From the NCBI GenBank assembly GCA_964344215.1, contig CAYFMP010000004.1, positions 1 through 64,000 on the forward strand: a stretch of 64,000 nucleotides of DNA, given 5' to 3'. Source of the DNA: CAYFMP01 sp964344215. GTDB lineage: Bacteria; Pseudomonadota; Alphaproteobacteria; Rhodospirillales; Casp-alpha2. A program made the translations under genes and the position numbers. The notes beneath the pieces were generated by a model. The model was given only the letters and a program-made list of their open reading frames with translations. It did no database searches and was not told where the DNA came from. Positions 27,143 through 39,859 of the stretch are shown here, piece by piece; position 1 is the stretch's first letter; every line of letters begins with the position of its first letter.

Positions 27143-29209
27143 ATGGTGAAGCTGACCATAGACGGCTCGGAAGTCGAGGTCGGACCGGGTTTGACGGTCC
27201 TGCAGGCCTGCGAACAGGTGGGTATCGAGATCCCGCGGTTCTGCTACCACGAGCGTCTGTCGGTTGCCGGCAATTGCCGCATGTGCCTGGTCGAGATGGA
27301 GCGTTCACCGAAACCGATCGCTTCGTGCGCCATGCCGGTCGCCGAAGGCATGGTGATCTCGACCAATACGCCGGAGGTCCGCAAGGCCCGGCAGGGCGTC
27401 ATGGAGTTCCTGCTCATCAACCACCCGCTGGACTGTCCGATCTGCGACCAGGGCGGTGAGTGCGACCTGCAGGATCAGGCCATGGGATACGGCATGGACC
27501 GGGGCCGTTTCGACGAGAACAAACGCGCCGTCGAGGACAAGTATCTGGGGCCGCTCATCAAGACCATCATGACCCGCTGCATCCACTGCACGCGGTGTAT
27601 CCGTTTCGCCACCGAGGTGGCCGGCGTCCCCGAATTGGGCGCCACCGGACGCGGCGAGAACATGGAAGTCGGCACATATGTCGGCAAGGCGCTGTCGTCC
27701 GAGCTGTCGGGCAACATGATCGACCTCTGTCCGGTCGGCGCGCTGACCTCGGGGCCTTATGCCTTCACCGCCCGGTCATGGGAGTTGGAAAAAACGGAAT
27801 CGATCGACGTCCTCGACGCCGTCGGCAGCAACATCCGGATCGATTGTCGTGGACGCGAGGTCATGCGGATCTTGCCGCGTCTCAACGAAGAGGTGAACGA
27901 GGAATGGATCTCCGACAAGACCCGTTTCGCCTGCGACGGCCTGGACCGGCAACGCCTCGACAGGCCGTATGTGCGCCGCGACGGCAAATTGCAGCCAGCC
28001 ACCTGGAACGAAGCCTTCGATGCCGTTGCCGGCGCCGTCAGCAGCATCAAGGGAGAGACCATGGCAGCGGTGGCCGGCGATCTGGCCGACTGCGAGGCGA
28101 TGACCACCCTCAAAGACCTGATGACGGCGTTCGGCTCGCCACACCTGGACTGCCGCCAGGACGGGGCCAAGCTCGATCCCGAGGCCCGCGCCAGCTACAT
28201 TTTCAACACCACCATCGCCAAGATCGAACAAGCCGATGCCTGTCTGTTGATCGGCACCAATCCCCGTCATGAGGCGCCGGTCCTGAACGCCCGGTTGCGC
28301 AAACGTTTCGTCATGGGCGGCTTCCCGATCGGCCTGATAGGTGTGGCCGACGATCTGACCTACGACTACGACCATCTCGGCGACGGCGCCGCGGCCTTGG
28401 GCAAAGTCGCTGGCGGACGCCACGGCTTCGCGAAAATCCTCAAAGAAGCCGAGCGACCGATGTTGATTGTCGGCCAAGGGGCGCTGGCCCGTCCGGACGG
28501 GTCCGCCATATTGGCGTTGGCCCGCAGGATTGCCGGTAGCCGCAAGATGATCGACAATTCGAACGCCTGGAACGGTTTCAACGTCCTGCAAACGGCGGCG
28601 GCCCGGGTCGGCGGCCTCGATCTCGGATTCGTGCCGGGCAAGGGGGGACGCGACGTCGCCGGCATCCTGGACGGTGCCGAGGCCGGCGATATCAAGTTCG
28701 TCTACCTGCTGGGCGCCGACGAGATCGACATGAATCGCCTCGGCGATGCGTTTGTCGTCTACCAGGGCCATCATGGCGACGCCGGCGCCCATCGCGCCGA
28801 CGTCATCCTGCCGGGCGCCGCCTATACGGAAAAGAACGCGACCTATGTGAACACCGAGGGCCGGGTGCAGTTGGCGCAGCGGGCGACGTTTCCGCCGGGC
28901 GAGGCGCGCGAGGACTGGACGATCCTGAGGGCGCTGTCGGAGGCGCTCGGCAAGACGCTGCCTTTCGACGACCTCAAGCAGGTTCGCGCCCGGATGGTCG
29001 AACTCAACGCCAATTTCCTCAACGAAGACGAGGTCGTACCGGCGCCGTGGGCGGAGTTCGGGCAGGAAGGCGAGATCTCGGAGGCTCCCTTCACACCGGC
29101 CATTCGCAGTTTCTACATGACCGATCCGATCAGCCGGGCTTCCATCACCATGGCCGAATGCGCCGACCTGTTCGGCGGCAACCAGCGGGGAACCGGGACC
29201 GATGGTTGA
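27143..29209 (+). CDS. nuoG: NADH-quinone oxidoreductase subunit G
   Basis: 688 aa, the 75-kDa subunit. The N-terminal ferredoxin domain (about 1-80) has [20 protein letters not shown]; next is the His-Cys motif domain ([20 protein letters not shown]) and the 4Fe-4S ligands [11 protein letters not shown] molybdopterin-oxidoreductase-like domain fills the rest and carries no cofactor in complex I. Length matches alphaproteobacterial NuoG. It overlaps nuoH by 8 bases. Confidence 0.97.
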   Translation: MVKLTIDGSEVEVGPGLTVLQACEQVGIEIPRFCYHERLSVAGNCRMCLVEMERSPKPIASCAMPVAEGMVISTNTPEVRKARQGVMEFLLINHPLDCPICDQGGECDLQDQAMGYGMDRGRFDENKRAVEDKYLGPLIKTIMTRCIHCTRCIRFATEVAGVPELGATGRGENMEVGTYVGKALSSELSGNMIDLCPVGALTSGPYAFTARSWELEKTESIDVLDAVGSNIRIDCRGREVMRILPRLNEEVNEEWISDKTRFACDGLDRQRLDRPYVRRDGKLQPATWNEAFDAVAGAVSSIKGETMAAVAGDLADCEAMTTLKDLMTAFGSPHLDCRQDGAKLDPEARASYIFNTTIAKIEQADACLLIGTNPRHEAPVLNARLRKRFVMGGFPIGLIGVADDLTYDYDHLGDGAAALGKVAGGRHGFAKILKEAERPMLIVGQGALARPDGSAILALARRIAGSRKMIDNSNAWNGFNVLQTAAARVGGLDLGFVPGKGGRDVAGILDGAEAGDIKFVYLLGADEIDMNRLGDAFVVYQGHHGDAGAHRADVILPGAAYTEKNATYVNTEGRVQLAQRATFPPGEAREDWTILRALSEALGKTLPFDDLKQVRARMVELNANFLNEDEVVPAPWAEFGQEGEISEAPFTPAIRSFYMTDPISRASITMAECADLFGGNQRGTGTDG

Positions 29210-30218
29210 ACTTTGGGACTCCTACATCTGGCCGACCACGTGGATCGTCATCAAGGTCGTCGCCATCGTCATACCGGTCATGCTGTCGGTGGCCTACCTG
29301 ACTTATGCGGAACGCAAAGTCATCGGCGCCATGCACCTGCGCCGCGGACCCAATGTGGTCGGGCCGTTCGGGCTGCTTCAGCCGATCGCCGACGGCGTTA
29401 AGCTGTTCTTGAAGGAAACCATCATCCCGGTCGGCGCCAACCGCGGCGTCTTCATTCTGGCGCCTTGCATTACGTTCGTATTGGCATTGGTGGCATGGGC
29501 GGTGATTCCGTTCGACCACGGCATGGTGTTGGCCGACATCAACGTCGGCATTCTGTTTCTGTTTGCGATCTCGTCGCTCGGCGTTTACGGAATTCTGATG
29601 GCCGGGTGGGCGAGCAATTCGCGCTATGCGTTCCTCGGCGCCCTGCGCTCGGCGGCGCAGATGGTGTCCTACGAGGTCTCGATGGGTTTCGTCATCATCA
29701 CCGTCCTATTGTGCGCCGGTTCGCTCAACCTGTCCGAAATCGTCATCGCCCAGCAGAAGGTATGGTTCGTGGTGCCGTTGTTTCCGATGGCGGTGATCTT
29801 CTTTGTTTCCACCTTGGCCGAAACCAACCGCCATCCGTTCGATCTGCCGGAGGCCGAATCCGAACTGGTGGCCGGCTACAACGTCGAATACTCGGCCATG
29901 ACCTTCGCTCTGTTCTTCCTCGGCGAATACGCCAACATGATCCTGATGGCCGGCATGACCTCGGTCCTGTTCCTCGGCGGCTGGCTGCCGCCCATCGACG
30001 TGGCGCCATTCAACTGGGTGCCGGGGCCGGTCTGGTTCGCCCTCAAGATCGCCTTCTGTCTGTTCATATTCCTGTGGGTGCGCGCCACTTTCCCGCGCTA
30101 CCGCTACGACCAGCTCATGCGTCTGGGCTGGAAGGTCTTTCTGCCGATCTCATTGGCGGCGGTGGCGGTCGTCTCCGGCGTCCTGGTTTATTTCGATCTG
30201 ACGCCGGTCGGCGGATAA
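29202..30218 (+). CDS. nuoH: NADH-quinone oxidoreductase subunit H
   Basis: 338 aa with eight to nine membrane helices, the ND1 homologue linking the arms at the quinone entrance. [23 protein letters not shown] and the loop [21 protein letters not shown] with its conserved acidic residues are diagnostic. It sits in the plasma membrane as part of complex I. Confidence 0.97.
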   Translation: MVELWDSYIWPTTWIVIKVVAIVIPVMLSVAYLTYAERKVIGAMHLRRGPNVVGPFGLLQPIADGVKLFLKETIIPVGANRGVFILAPCITFVLALVAWAVIPFDHGMVLADINVGILFLFAISSLGVYGILMAGWASNSRYAFLGALRSAAQMVSYEVSMGFVIITVLLCAGSLNLSEIVIAQQKVWFVVPLFPMAVIFFVSTLAETNRHPFDLPEAESELVAGYNVEYSAMTFALFFLGEYANMILMAGMTSVLFLGGWLPPIDVAPFNWVPGPVWFALKIAFCLFIFLWVRATFPRYRYDQLMRLGWKVFLPISLAAVAVVSGVLVYFDLTPVGG

Positions 30219-30228
30219 GGGGGCGATC

Positions 30229-30717
30229 ATGGGTTTCATAAGACGAAGCACTCGAACGGTCGTCCTCGGCGAACTGGTCGTCGGCCTGTGGCTGACGCTG
30301 CGCTACTTCTTCCGGCCCAAGGTGACGATCAATTACCCCTACGAGAAGGGACCGTTGAGCCCGCGCTTCCGGGGCGAGCATGCGCTCAGGCGCTATCCGA
30401 ACGGTGAGGAGCGCTGCATTGCTTGCAAGCTGTGCGAGGCGATTTGTCCGGCCCAGGCCATCACCATCGAGGCCGAACCGCGCGACGACGGCAGCCGGCG
30501 GACGACCCGCTACGATATCGACATGGTCAAATGCATTTATTGCGGCCTGTGCGAGGAGGCCTGTCCGGTCGATGCCATCGTCGAGGGACCGAACTTCGAG
30601 TTCGCCACCGAAACCCGCGAAGAATTGCTGTACGACAAGGAACGGCTGTTGGCCAACGGCGAACGCTGGGAAACCGAGATCGCCGAGCGCCTGCGCGCCG
30701 ATGCTGCGTACCGATGA
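30229..30717 (+). CDS. nuoI: NADH-quinone oxidoreductase subunit I
   Basis: 162 aa, TYKY-type ferredoxin with two 4Fe-4S clusters (N6a/b). The ligand sets are [15 protein letters not shown] and [15 protein letters not shown]. The short N-terminal amphipathic stretch and length match the alphaproteobacterial form. Confidence 0.97.
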   Translation: MGFIRRSTRTVVLGELVVGLWLTLRYFFRPKVTINYPYEKGPLSPRFRGEHALRRYPNGEERCIACKLCEAICPAQAITIEAEPRDDGSRRTTRYDIDMVKCIYCGLCEEACPVDAIVEGPNFEFATETREELLYDKERLLANGERWETEIAERLRADAAYR

Positions 30718-30750
30718 GGGTAGGGGTTAACGACGGATGAGGATAGCCGC

Positions 30751-31356
30751 ATGATCGAGGCCCTGGCTTTTTATTTGTTCGCGATCGTTGCCGTCGCTTC
30801 CGCGGTGATGGTGATCTCGGCTCGCAACCCGGTCCATTCGGTGTTGTTCCTGATCTTGGCGTTCTTCAACTCGGCCGGCCTGTTCGTTCTGATGGGGGCG
30901 GAGTTCCTGGCCATGATCCTGGTCGTCGTCTACGTCGGCGCGGTGGCCGTCCTGTTCATGTTCGTCGTCATGATGCTGGACATCAATTTCGTGGAGTTGC
31001 GCCAGGGCTTTCTACAGTATCTCCCGATTGGCGGCCTCATCGGCTTGATCCTGCTCGTCGAACTCGTTGTCATTCTCGGCAGTTGGGCTGTCGCTCCCGA
31101 AGCCGCGAGTTCCGGAGCGGCGCCGACGCCGCGGGCGACCACCAACACCGAGGCCCTGGGCGAGATCATGTACACCCACTACATCTACCTGTTCGAGGCG
31201 GCGGGAATGATTCTGCTGGTGGCGATGATCGGCGCCATCGTATTGACCCATCGCCGGCGCAGCGGCGTTCGCAAACAGGTCATCGCCGAACAACTGGCCA
31301 GGCGCGCCGAGGAAACGGTCGAAGTCGTCAAGGTTCCGACGGGGAGAGGCATCTGA
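30751..31356 (+). CDS. nuoJ: NADH-quinone oxidoreductase subunit J
   Basis: 201 aa with five membrane helices, the ND6 homologue. It begins with the typical [26 protein letters not shown], and [22 protein letters not shown] is the conserved pi-bulge helix. It overlaps nuoK by one base. Confidence 0.96.
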   Translation: MIEALAFYLFAIVAVASAVMVISARNPVHSVLFLILAFFNSAGLFVLMGAEFLAMILVVVYVGAVAVLFMFVVMMLDINFVELRQGFLQYLPIGGLIGLILLVELVVILGSWAVAPEAASSGAAPTPRATTNTEALGEIMYTHYIYLFEAAGMILLVAMIGAIVLTHRRRSGVRKQVIAEQLARRAEETVEVVKVPTGRGI

Positions 31357-31667
31357 TGTTTGAGATCGGTCTTTCCCATTACCTGACTTTGGCGGCGGTT
31401 GTGTTTACGCTCGGCATCTTCGGAATCTTCCTGAACCGCAAGAACGTCATCGTCATCCTAATGTCGGTCGAACTCATGTTGCTCGCCGTCAACATCAATC
31501 TGGTTGCCTTTTCGGCCGAATTGGACGACCTGATCGGGCAGGTCTTCGCCATGTTCGTGTTGACCGTGGCGGCGGCCGAGGCGGCGGTCGGGCTGGCCAT
31601 CCTGGTCGTCTATTTCCGCAACCGCGGCTCCATCGCCGTCGAAGACATCAACATGATGAAGGGCTGA
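31356..31667 (+). CDS. nuoK: NADH-quinone oxidoreductase subunit K
   Basis: 103 aa, three membrane helices, the ND4L homologue. The conserved Glu residues in VELMLLAVN and [10 protein letters not shown] lie mid-membrane in the proton path. ATG at 31356 overlaps the nuoJ stop (TGATG). Length matches the family (about 100 aa). Confidence 0.97.
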   Translation: MFEIGLSHYLTLAAVVFTLGIFGIFLNRKNVIVILMSVELMLLAVNINLVAFSAELDDLIGQVFAMFVLTVAAAEAAVGLAILVVYFRNRGSIAVEDINMMKG

Positions 31668-31671
31668 ACGC

Positions 31672-33633
31672 ATGATCGACGCCTTCATCGTTTTTCTGCC
31701 TCTTTTCGGCTCTGCCGTCGCCGGCCTCATCGTCTTCGTCCCGGCCGAGGACGCGACCAAGCAGGCGCGTCTCGACGCCATGGCGCAGTTGGTCACCTGT
31801 TCGGCCCTGGTGGTGTCGATGATCCTGGCCATCTTCGTGTTCGTCGACGTGGCCTTGGGCGGCAACGCGCGGACGGTCGAGCTGTTCACCTGGATCGATT
31901 CCGGCACGCTGGAGGTGTCTTGGGCGTTGAAGGTCGACACCTTGACGGCGGTGATGATGATCGTCGTCACCGTGGTGTCGGCCATGGTTCATATCTACTC
32001 GGTCGGCTACATGCATCACGACCCGTCGATCCCGCGGTTCATGTCGTTTCTGAGCCTGTTCACGTTCTTCATGCTGATGCTGATCACAGCCGACAACCTG
32101 GTGCAGCTATACTTCGGCTGGGAAGGGGTCGGCCTCGCTTCCTATCTGCTAATCGGGTTCTGGTATGACCGGCCGGCGGCCAACGCCGCCGCCATCAAGG
32201 CCTTCGTCGTCAACCGGGTCGGCGATTTCGGGTTCGCGCTCGGGATTTTCGCCGTCTTCGTGCTGTTCCAGACCGTCCACCTCGACACCATCTTCGCCGC
32301 CGCCGCCGGCAAGGCCGATGCCACGCTCCTGGTGTTCGGGGGCGAGTTCCATGCGTTGACGGTGGCTTGCATTCTCCTGTTCATCGGCGCCATGGGCAAA
32401 TCGGCACAACTCGGCCTGCATACTTGGCTGCCCGACGCCATGGAGGGCCCGACCCCGGTTTCCGCCCTGATCCACGCGGCGACCATGGTGACGGCCGGCA
32501 TCTTCATGGTGGCCCGCCTGTCGCCGATCTTCGAGTATTCCGATACGGCGCTGACGGTCGTCACCTTGGTCGGCGGTTCGACGGCGATCTTCGCCGCCAC
32601 CATCGGCTGCGTGCAGAACGACATCAAACGGGTGATTGCCTATTCGACCTGCAGCCAGCTCGGTTACATGTTCTTCGCCTGCGGGGTTTCGGCCTATTCG
32701 GCCGGCATTTTCCATCTGATGACCCACGGCTTCTTCAAGGCGCTGCTGTTCCTCGGCGCCGGTTCGGTCATCCACGCCATGTCCGACGAACAGGACATGC
32801 GCAAGATGGGCGGCATCTGGAAGCAGGTGAAAGTGACCTGGGTGCTGATGTGGATCGGAAGTCTGGCGCTGGCCGGCATTCCGCCGTTCGCCGGTTATTA
32901 TTCGAAAGATATCGTACTCGAGGCGGCCTGGGCTTCGCATACGGGGATCGGCGTTTATGCATTCTGGATGGGAATCACGGCCGCCTTCCTGACGGCGTTC
33001 TATTCGTGGCGGCTGTTGATCATGACCTTCCACGGCGAACCCAGGGCCGACGAGAAGGTCATGGCGCACGTCCACGAAAGCCCCAAGGTCATGATACTGC
33101 CGCTGCTGGTGCTGGCGGCCGGCTCCTGCTTCGCCGGCTATCTCGGCTACGACCAGTTCGTCGGATCGAGTACGGCGGAGTTCTGGGGTAATTCCATTCT
33201 CGTTCTTGCCGCCCACCCGTCGCTGGAAAACGCACATCATGTGCCGGGTTGGGTCAAGTACCTGCCGCTGGTGGTCGGCTTCGGCGGGATCGGCTTGGCC
33301 TACGTGCTTTACATGTTGCGGCCGCAGTGGCCGGCGCTTCTGGCCGAGAAATTCCGGGCCGTCTACCTGTTCGTTCTCAACAAGTGGTATTTCGACGAGC
33401 TCTACGACATCGTCTTCGTGCGTCCCGCATTCTATATCGGACGCGGTTTCTGGAAGACTGGCGACGGGACGCTGATCGACGGCCTCGGTCCGGACGGAAT
33501 TTCGGATGCAGTCCGTCACGTGGCGCGCCGCGCTGCCGCGCTGCAGAGCGGTTATCTCTATCACTATGCATTCGCCATGCTGATCGGGGTGGTGTTCCTG
33601 ATTACTTGGTATCTGTTCGTGCACGCGGGGTAG
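31672..33633 (+). CDS. nuoL: NADH-quinone oxidoreductase subunit L
   Basis: 653 aa antiporter-like subunit (ND5). It has about 15-16 membrane helices and the long C-terminal lateral helix expected near residues 520-590. Core motifs are YFGWEGVGLASYLLIGFW, the Lys-bearing LGLHTWLPDAMEGPTPVSALIHAATMV (two adjoining parts) and STCSQLGYMFFACG. It pumps protons at the far end of the membrane arm. Confidence 0.97.
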   Translation: MIDAFIVFLPLFGSAVAGLIVFVPAEDATKQARLDAMAQLVTCSALVVSMILAIFVFVDVALGGNARTVELFTWIDSGTLEVSWALKVDTLTAVMMIVVTVVSAMVHIYSVGYMHHDPSIPRFMSFLSLFTFFMLMLITADNLVQLYFGWEGVGLASYLLIGFWYDRPAANAAAIKAFVVNRVGDFGFALGIFAVFVLFQTVHLDTIFAAAAGKADATLLVFGGEFHALTVACILLFIGAMGKSAQLGLHTWLPDAMEGPTPVSALIHAATMVTAGIFMVARLSPIFEYSDTALTVVTLVGGSTAIFAATIGCVQNDIKRVIAYSTCSQLGYMFFACGVSAYSAGIFHLMTHGFFKALLFLGAGSVIHAMSDEQDMRKMGGIWKQVKVTWVLMWIGSLALAGIPPFAGYYSKDIVLEAAWASHTGIGVYAFWMGITAAFLTAFYSWRLLIMTFHGEPRADEKVMAHVHESPKVMILPLLVLAAGSCFAGYLGYDQFVGSSTAEFWGNSILVLAAHPSLENAHHVPGWVKYLPLVVGFGGIGLAYVLYMLRPQWPALLAEKFRAVYLFVLNKWYFDELYDIVFVRPAFYIGRGFWKTGDGTLIDGLGPDGISDAVRHVARRAAALQSGYLYHYAFAMLIGVVFLITWYLFVHAG

Positions 33634-33639
33634 GGAAGC

Positions 33640-35154
33640 ATGGAAAACCTGCCGGTCCTGTCACTGATCGCTTTCCTGCCTCTGGTCGGAGCCGCCTTCA
33701 TCCTGACCATCCGCGGCGAGGCTGACGTGATCGCACGCAACGCCCGCTTCGTGGCGCTATGGACGTCGTTCATCAACTTCGTGGCGTCTCTCTACGTTTG
33801 GATCAAGTTCGACGGCTCGACCGCCAATTTCCAGTTCGTCGAACATGTGGAGTGGATGCCGCAGTTCGGAATCGCATTCCATCTGGGCGTCGACGGCATC
33901 TCCATGCTGTTCGTGCTGCTGACGACCATCCTGACGCCGATATGCGTCCTCGCCAGCTGGGAATCGATCACCGAGCGGGTCAAGGAATACATGATCGCCT
34001 TCCTGGTCATGGAAACCATGATGGTCGGCATGTTCTGCGCCCTCGATATGGTGCTCTTCTACGTATTCTTCGAAGGCGTGCTGATCCCGATGTTCCTTAT
34101 CATTGGCGTCTGGGGAGGCCCGAGGCGGGTCTACGCGGCGTTCAAGTTCTTCCTCTACACCCTGCTCGGCTCCGTCCTCATGCTGTTGGCGCTGCTCGCC
34201 ATGTATTTCGACGCCGGCACCACGGACATCCCGAACCTCATGCAACACCGCTTCCCGGTCGGTCTTCAGGCGTGGTTGTGGCTGGCGTTTTTCGCTTCGT
34301 TTGCCGTCAAGGTGCCGATGTGGCCGTTTCATACCTGGCTCCCCGACGCCCACGTCGAGGCGCCAACGGCCGGTTCGGTGATCCTGGCCGGCGTGCTTCT
34401 GAAATTCGGCGGATACGGGTTCCTGCGGTTTTCGCTGCCGATGTTCCCGGAAGCCTCGGTCGCCTTCACGCCGCTGATTTACACGCTGAGCATCGTCGCC
34501 GTCGTCTACACCTCGCTGGTGGCGCTGGCCCAGGAGGATATGAAGAAGCTGATCGCCTATTCCTCGGTGGCGCACATGGGATTCGTCACCATCGGAACCT
34601 TCACCCTGACCGTTCAGGGGGTGGAAGGGGCGATTTACCAGATGCTGTCGCATGGCGTCGTATCGGCGGCACTGTTCTTGATCGTCGGCGTCGTCTACGA
34701 CCGCATGCACAGCCGTGAAATCGAGACCTACGGCGGACTGGTCCACCGAATGCCCGGTTACGCCCTGATCTTCATGTTGTTCATGCTGGCTTCCGTCGGG
34801 CTGCCCGGAACCGGCGGCTTCGTCGGCGAATTCCTGGTCCTGGTCGGAGCCTTCCAGGTCAACACCTGGGTCGCCGCTCTGGCCGCGACCGGCGTCATTC
34901 TGGGCGTCACCTATATGCTCTATCTCTATCGCCGGATCATCTTCGGCAAACTGACCAAGGAGAGTCTGGCCAAGATCATGGATATGAACGCCCGCGAATG
35001 GGCTGTTTTCGCGCCACTCGTGGTTCTCACCCTGTGGATGGGCGTCTACCCCTCGTCCTTCCTCGACGTCATGCACGTTTCCGTCGTCAATCTGCTCGAC
35101 CAGGTCGAGACGGCGTTGGCGGCGAGCGGCGGCGTCGTGGTGGCGGGGCGATAG
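33640..35154 (+). CDS. nuoM: NADH-quinone oxidoreductase subunit M
   Basis: 504 aa antiporter-like subunit (ND4), about 14 membrane helices. Recognised from [43 protein letters not shown] and [13 protein letters not shown]. It begins 6 bases after nuoL and ends 6 bases before nuoN. Confidence 0.97.
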   Translation: MENLPVLSLIAFLPLVGAAFILTIRGEADVIARNARFVALWTSFINFVASLYVWIKFDGSTANFQFVEHVEWMPQFGIAFHLGVDGISMLFVLLTTILTPICVLASWESITERVKEYMIAFLVMETMMVGMFCALDMVLFYVFFEGVLIPMFLIIGVWGGPRRVYAAFKFFLYTLLGSVLMLLALLAMYFDAGTTDIPNLMQHRFPVGLQAWLWLAFFASFAVKVPMWPFHTWLPDAHVEAPTAGSVILAGVLLKFGGYGFLRFSLPMFPEASVAFTPLIYTLSIVAVVYTSLVALAQEDMKKLIAYSSVAHMGFVTIGTFTLTVQGVEGAIYQMLSHGVVSAALFLIVGVVYDRMHSREIETYGGLVHRMPGYALIFMLFMLASVGLPGTGGFVGEFLVLVGAFQVNTWVAALAATGVILGVTYMLYLYRRIIFGKLTKESLAKIMDMNAREWAVFAPLVVLTLWMGVYPSSFLDVMHVSVVNLLDQVETALAASGGVVVAGR

Positions 35155-35160
35155 GAGAGC

Positions 35161-36639
35161 ATGGCGATGCCCTTGGCGAACGTCCCCAATCCGATCCCGG
35201 CCCTGCCGGAGTTGTTCATGGCTGTGGTGATCATGGCGCTTCTCATGTACGGCGTGTTCCAGAGAGCGGATGTCGAAGAACAGGAAGCAAGAACGACCCG
35301 CGTCGTCTCATGGCTCAGCGTCATTACCCTGGTTCTTGCCGGCATGCTGGTGGCATCGCTTTCGGGCGGCAGCCTGACGGCTTTCGGCGACATGTTCGTC
35401 AGCGACGCCTTTGCCGTTTTCTGCAAGATATTGGTTCTGGCCGGATCGGCCCTGACCATCGTCATGGCACGCGGTTTCCTGGAGCGTCAGGGAATGGCGC
35501 GGTTCGAGTATCCGGTCCTGGTCGTGTTCGCCACTCTGGGCATGATGATGATGGTGTCGGCCAACGACTTGATCTCCCTCTACCTGGGGCTGGAGATGCA
35601 AAGTCTATCGCTCTATGTGATCGCCGCGTTCCAGCGAGACGATACGCGCTCGACGGAAGCCGGTCTCAAGTATTTCGTGCTGGGTGCCCTGGCCTCGGGC
35701 TTGCTGCTCTATGGAAGCTCCCTGGTCTACGGTTTCGCCGGCACCACCAGTTTCGCCAAGTTGGCCGCCGTCCTCGGGCATGCGGACGATATCAATCTGG
35801 GCGTCGTCTTCGGCATCGTCTTCATTCTGGCCGGCCTCGCCTTCAAGGTTTCGGCGGTCCCGTTCCACATGTGGACCCCGGACGTCTACGAAGGAGCGCC
35901 GACCCCGGTGACCGCTTTCTTCTCGGTGGCGCCGAAGATCGCCGCCCTGGCCTTGTTCATCCGCGTCATGGTCGGTCCGTTCGGCGACCTGGTGTCGCAG
36001 TGGCAGCAGATCGTCGCCTTCGTTTCCATCGCCTCGATGGTGTTGGGTGCATTAGCCGCCATCAACCAAACGAACATCAAACGCCTGATGGCCTACAGTT
36101 CGATCGGCCATGTCGGTTACGCGCTGATCGGCCTGGCGGTCGGCAACGAAGCCGGGGTCCGCGGCGTCCTGATCTATCTTGCCATCTATCTGGTCATGAA
36201 CGTCGGTTGTTTCGCCTGCATCCTGTGCATGCGCCGCGGCGAGCGCATGGTCGAGGGGATCGACGACCTGGCGGGTCTCAGCAAGAGCCATCCGATGTTG
36301 GCGATGGCGATGGCGATTTTCATGTTCTCGATGGCTGGGATCCCGCCGCTGGCCGGCTTTTTCGGCAAGCTTTATATCTTCCTCGCCGCCATCGAGGCGA
36401 AACTCGTTGGGCTTGCCGTCATCGGCGTCGTCTCCAGCGTGGTCGCCGCCTTCTATTACATTCGAATCATCAAGGTGATGTATTTCGACGATATCGCCGA
36501 AACCCTGGACCGGCCGGTCGAACGTGAGCTCGGCGCCGTTCTGACGGTGGCCGGCGTGCTGATCGTGTTTTTCTTCGTCTATCCCTCGCCGGTTCTGTCC
36601 AACGCGGCCGCCGCGGCGGCCTCCTTGTTCGCGGGCTGA
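35161..36639 (+). CDS. nuoN: NADH-quinone oxidoreductase subunit N
   Basis: 492 aa antiporter-like subunit (ND2), about 14 membrane helices. [40 protein letters not shown] and [14 protein letters not shown] are the family marks. Last nuo gene; its stop TGA overlaps the birA ATG, so the operon appears to continue into birA and coaX. Confidence 0.97.
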   Translation: MAMPLANVPNPIPALPELFMAVVIMALLMYGVFQRADVEEQEARTTRVVSWLSVITLVLAGMLVASLSGGSLTAFGDMFVSDAFAVFCKILVLAGSALTIVMARGFLERQGMARFEYPVLVVFATLGMMMMVSANDLISLYLGLEMQSLSLYVIAAFQRDDTRSTEAGLKYFVLGALASGLLLYGSSLVYGFAGTTSFAKLAAVLGHADDINLGVVFGIVFILAGLAFKVSAVPFHMWTPDVYEGAPTPVTAFFSVAPKIAALALFIRVMVGPFGDLVSQWQQIVAFVSIASMVLGALAAINQTNIKRLMAYSSIGHVGYALIGLAVGNEAGVRGVLIYLAIYLVMNVGCFACILCMRRGERMVEGIDDLAGLSKSHPMLAMAMAIFMFSMAGIPPLAGFFGKLYIFLAAIEAKLVGLAVIGVVSSVVAAFYYIRIIKVMYFDDIAETLDRPVERELGAVLTVAGVLIVFFFVYPSPVLSNAAAAAASLFAG

Positions 36640-37400
36640 TGCGCGAGCCGAAGCTTCCCTCCGTCTACAAGTTGATCTCTCGCGACGCGGTCGACAGCAC
36701 CAATGCCGAAGCCAGGCGCCTGGCGGCCGCAGGCGAGGACGAGGCGCCGGACGGCACCGTGGTGTGGGCGAAGCAGCAGACGGCCGGCCGCGGACGTCGC
36801 GGCCGCGGATGGGAAAGCCCGCCGGGAAACCTGTACTGCTCGATGATATTGCGCCCCGAGCGTCCGGCCGACGAGGCGGCTCAGCTCGGGTTCGTCGCCG
36901 GCCTTGCGGTCTACGATGCGCTGGGCCTGCTTGGAGAGCCGGGCCACGAAGTCCACCTCAAATGGCCGAACGACGTCTTGCTGAACGGCCGCAAGGTGGC
37001 CGGCATACTCCTGGAATCGGAAGCGAGTCGAGCGGACCTGCCGCCCTGGATCGTGCTCGGGCTCGGGTTGAACGTCGGCTTCCATCCCGCGGACACCGAA
37101 TTCCCCGCCACATCGCTTCGCGCCGAGGGGTGGCCGAGCACGGAGGTCGACGTCCTGGAAGCTTACTGCCGCGGCTTTCTTTCCTGGACGGCTAAGTGGC
37201 TGGACCAGGGTTTCGATCCCATTCGCAAGAACTGGTTGTGGCGGTGCCGCGGCCGCGACGAGGAAATCGAGGTGCGGCTTGAAAATGAGACGGTGAGCGG
37301 TATTTTCACGGACCTCGACGCCAACGGCGCCCTCGTCCTCGAGATCGGCGGCGAAGAGCGGCGTATCACGGCGGGCGACGTTTACTTCGCCAACGCCTGA
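36639..37400 (+). CDS. birA: biotin--[acetyl-CoA-carboxylase] ligase
   Basis: 253 aa, catalytic and C-terminal domains only, without the DNA-binding domain of E. coli BirA, so it is an enzyme and not a repressor. The biotinyl-5'-AMP loop is [20 protein letters not shown] (a GRGRRGRxW motif), and [17 protein letters not shown] holds the catalytic Lys. It attaches biotin to carboxylase carrier proteins. The place after nuoN is conserved in Alphaproteobacteria. Confidence 0.94.
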   Translation: MREPKLPSVYKLISRDAVDSTNAEARRLAAAGEDEAPDGTVVWAKQQTAGRGRRGRGWESPPGNLYCSMILRPERPADEAAQLGFVAGLAVYDALGLLGEPGHEVHLKWPNDVLLNGRKVAGILLESEASRADLPPWIVLGLGLNVGFHPADTEFPATSLRAEGWPSTEVDVLEAYCRGFLSWTAKWLDQGFDPIRKNWLWRCRGRDEEIEVRLENETVSGIFTDLDANGALVLEIGGEERRITAGDVYFANA

Positions 37401-37414
37401 AGGAAGGGGCGTCC

Positions 37415-38191
37415 ATGCTACTGGCCATCGATTGCGGCAACACCAACATCGTCTTCGCGGTCTTCGACGACAAGGGGGAGGTGCGCGGCGAGTGGCGATC
37501 CTCCACCGATCCCAACCGGACGGCCGACGAGTTTGGAATCTGGCTCGAGCAGCTCATGCAGCTGGAGGGGGTCGGCCGCGACGACATTGACGCCGCCATT
37601 CTGGCCACCGTCGTTCCGGCCGGCCTGTTCTCGCTGAAGACCCTGTGCCGCAATTATTTCGGCTGTGATCCGTTGGTCGTCGGCGAAGACGGCGTCGAGC
37701 TGGGGCTGAAGATCCTGGTCGAGCGCCCCGACGACGTCGGCGCCGACCGCTTGGTTAACGCGGTCGCCGCGCACGAGAAGTACGGGGGACCGCTTATCGT
37801 CGTCGACTTCGGCACCGCCACCACGTTCGACGTTGTCGACAAGGACGGCAATTATGTCGGCGGCGTCATCGCGCCCGGCGTCAACCTGTCGCTGGAAGCG
37901 CTGCATGGAGCCGCCGCCCAATTACCGCGGGTGGCGGTTTCCAGACCGGAGCAGGTGATCGGCAAGGCCACCGTGCCGGCCATGCAGTCGGGTATATTTT
38001 GGGGGTATGTCAGCCTGATCGAAGGGCTGGTCGGGCGTATCGGCAAGGAAACCGGCGTAGAAATGCGGGTGGTGGCGACCGGCGGGCTGGCGCCGTTGTT
38101 CGCCGAATCCGTCTCCTGCATCGAAGCCTCCGACCCCGATCTCACGCTGCACGGCCTGCTCGCCATCCATCGGTTGAACGCGGCATCATGA
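37415..38191 (+). CDS. coaX: type III pantothenate kinase
   Basis: 258 aa ASKHA-fold kinase for the first step of coenzyme A synthesis. The phosphate-1 motif is [17 protein letters not shown], the pantothenate/phosphate-2 motif [13 protein letters not shown], followed by [15 protein letters not shown]. It starts 14 bases after birA and overlaps rnj by four bases (ATGA). Confidence 0.95.
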   Translation: MLLAIDCGNTNIVFAVFDDKGEVRGEWRSSTDPNRTADEFGIWLEQLMQLEGVGRDDIDAAILATVVPAGLFSLKTLCRNYFGCDPLVVGEDGVELGLKILVERPDDVGADRLVNAVAAHEKYGGPLIVVDFGTATTFDVVDKDGNYVGGVIAPGVNLSLEALHGAAAQLPRVAVSRPEQVIGKATVPAMQSGIFWGYVSLIEGLVGRIGKETGVEMRVVATGGLAPLFAESVSCIEASDPDLTLHGLLAIHRLNAAS

Positions 38192-39849
38192 ACACCTCCG
38201 ACGAGCTCGTCTTCTTGCCGCTGGGCGGGGCGGGCGAGATCGGCATGAACCTCAATCTCTACGGATACGGTCGACCGGGCGCCCGTGATTGGCTGATGGT
38301 CGATCTCGGCGTCACCTTCAACGACGGATCGGTCCCCGGCATCGACCTGATCATGCCCGATCCCGCCTTCATCGAGGAGCGCCGCGACCGCCTCGCCGGA
38401 ATCGTCCTGACCCACGCCCACGAAGACCATCTCGGCGCCGTGCCCTACCTGTGGCCGAGGCTCGGTTGCCCGATCTATGCAACGCCGTTCACCATTTCCA
38501 TTCTGAAGCCGAAACTGAGCGAGGTCGGGCTGGAGAACGACGTCGAAATAATCGAGGTGCCGCTGGGCGGCCGGTTCTCGGTCGGGCCGTTCGATCTCGA
38601 GTTGATAACGCTGACCCACTCCATTCCAGAACCCAACGCCATCGCCATCCGCACCCCGGCCGGCACCGTCCTGCACACCGGCGACTGGAAATTCGATCCG
38701 GACCCGGTGGTCGGTCCGGTCTCCGACGAGGAAGCGCTCCGCAAGCTCGGCGACGAGGGAGTGCTTGCTATCGTCTGCGATTCCACCAACGCTCTGACGG
38801 ATGGTGATTCCGGCTCGGAGGCAGGGCTGCTCGACAGCCTGACGGAGGTTATCGGAACCTGCGAAAAACGCGTCGCCGTCGCCTGTTTCGCAACAAACGT
38901 GGCCCGCCTCGAAACCATCTCCAAGGCGGCCCGGGCCAACGGCCGCGACGTCGTGCTGGCGGGACGGTCGCTGCGCCGCATCGAGGCGGCTGCCCGCGAC
39001 AACGGTTACCTGGCCGATACGCCGGCCTTCATCGACGAGGAAGACGCGGGCTATATGCCGGAGAACAAGGCCGCCATCATCTGTACCGGCAGTCAGGGCG
39101 AGCCGCGCGCGGCGCTGTCCCGGATCGCCGCCGACGACCATCCCAGGGTCCGCCTCGACGTTGGCGATACGGTCATTTTCTCGTCGCGTATCATTCCCGG
39201 CAACGAAGCCGCCATCGGAAGACTGCACAACAAGCTGATCCGGCGCGGCGTTCGGGTGATCAGCGAACGCGACCGTCACGTCCACGTTTCCGGCCACCCG
39301 GCCCGTGGCGAGTTGACCCGCATGTATCAATACGCCCGGCCGCACATTGCCGTTCCCGTCCACGGCGAGTTGCGCCATCTTGTCGCCCATGCCGAACTCG
39401 CCCGCCAGTGTCAGGTCAAGGAGGCGATCGTCGCCGAGAACGGCGCCATGGTCCGGCTCGGCCCGGGCGACGCGGGGATCGTCGAACAGGTCGAGGCCGG
39501 CCGCGTGGCGCTCGACGGCAACCGCCTCGTTCGCCTCGATGGCCGACTGATTCGCGAGCGGAACCGGGCGATCTGGAACGGCACCGTCGTCGCTACCGTG
39601 GTTGTCGACGGAAAGGACGGAGCGGCCGACGAACCGCAGATCGCCACCTGCGGGCTTGTCGAAGCCGAGGACGATCCGGCTTGCGAAGCCGCCCGCCGGG
39701 CCGCCGGCGCGGCACTGAAGGAGGCGATGCATGAAAGGCGTGACGATGACGAAATCCGTGAAGCGATCCGTCTTGCCATTCGGAGGTCTTTCCGCGAAAG
39801 TTTGGACAAGAAGCCGGTGACGACCGTTCACCTGGTACGTATCGATTGA
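38188..39849 (+). CDS. rnj: ribonuclease J
   Basis: 553 aa metallo-beta-lactamase/beta-CASP nuclease for 5' and internal RNA cleavage. The zinc motif is [16 protein letters not shown] (HxHxDH), with later [11 protein letters not shown] and beta-CASP motifs including CDSTNAL and [17 protein letters not shown]. The C-terminal domain includes [15 protein letters not shown] and VPVHGE. ATG 38188 overlaps coaX; the family N-terminus [13 protein letters not shown] follows within ten residues. Complex I, BirA, CoaX and RNase J in a row is a conserved alphaproteobacterial order. Confidence 0.95.
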   Translation: MNTSDELVFLPLGGAGEIGMNLNLYGYGRPGARDWLMVDLGVTFNDGSVPGIDLIMPDPAFIEERRDRLAGIVLTHAHEDHLGAVPYLWPRLGCPIYATPFTISILKPKLSEVGLENDVEIIEVPLGGRFSVGPFDLELITLTHSIPEPNAIAIRTPAGTVLHTGDWKFDPDPVVGPVSDEEALRKLGDEGVLAIVCDSTNALTDGDSGSEAGLLDSLTEVIGTCEKRVAVACFATNVARLETISKAARANGRDVVLAGRSLRRIEAAARDNGYLADTPAFIDEEDAGYMPENKAAIICTGSQGEPRAALSRIAADDHPRVRLDVGDTVIFSSRIIPGNEAAIGRLHNKLIRRGVRVISERDRHVHVSGHPARGELTRMYQYARPHIAVPVHGELRHLVAHAELARQCQVKEAIVAENGAMVRLGPGDAGIVEQVEAGRVALDGNRLVRLDGRLIRERNRAIWNGTVVATVVVDGKDGAADEPQIATCGLVEAEDDPACEAARRAAGAALKEAMHERRDDDEIREAIRLAIRRSFRESLDKKPVTTVHLVRID

Positions 39850-39859
39850 GTGGAATTGG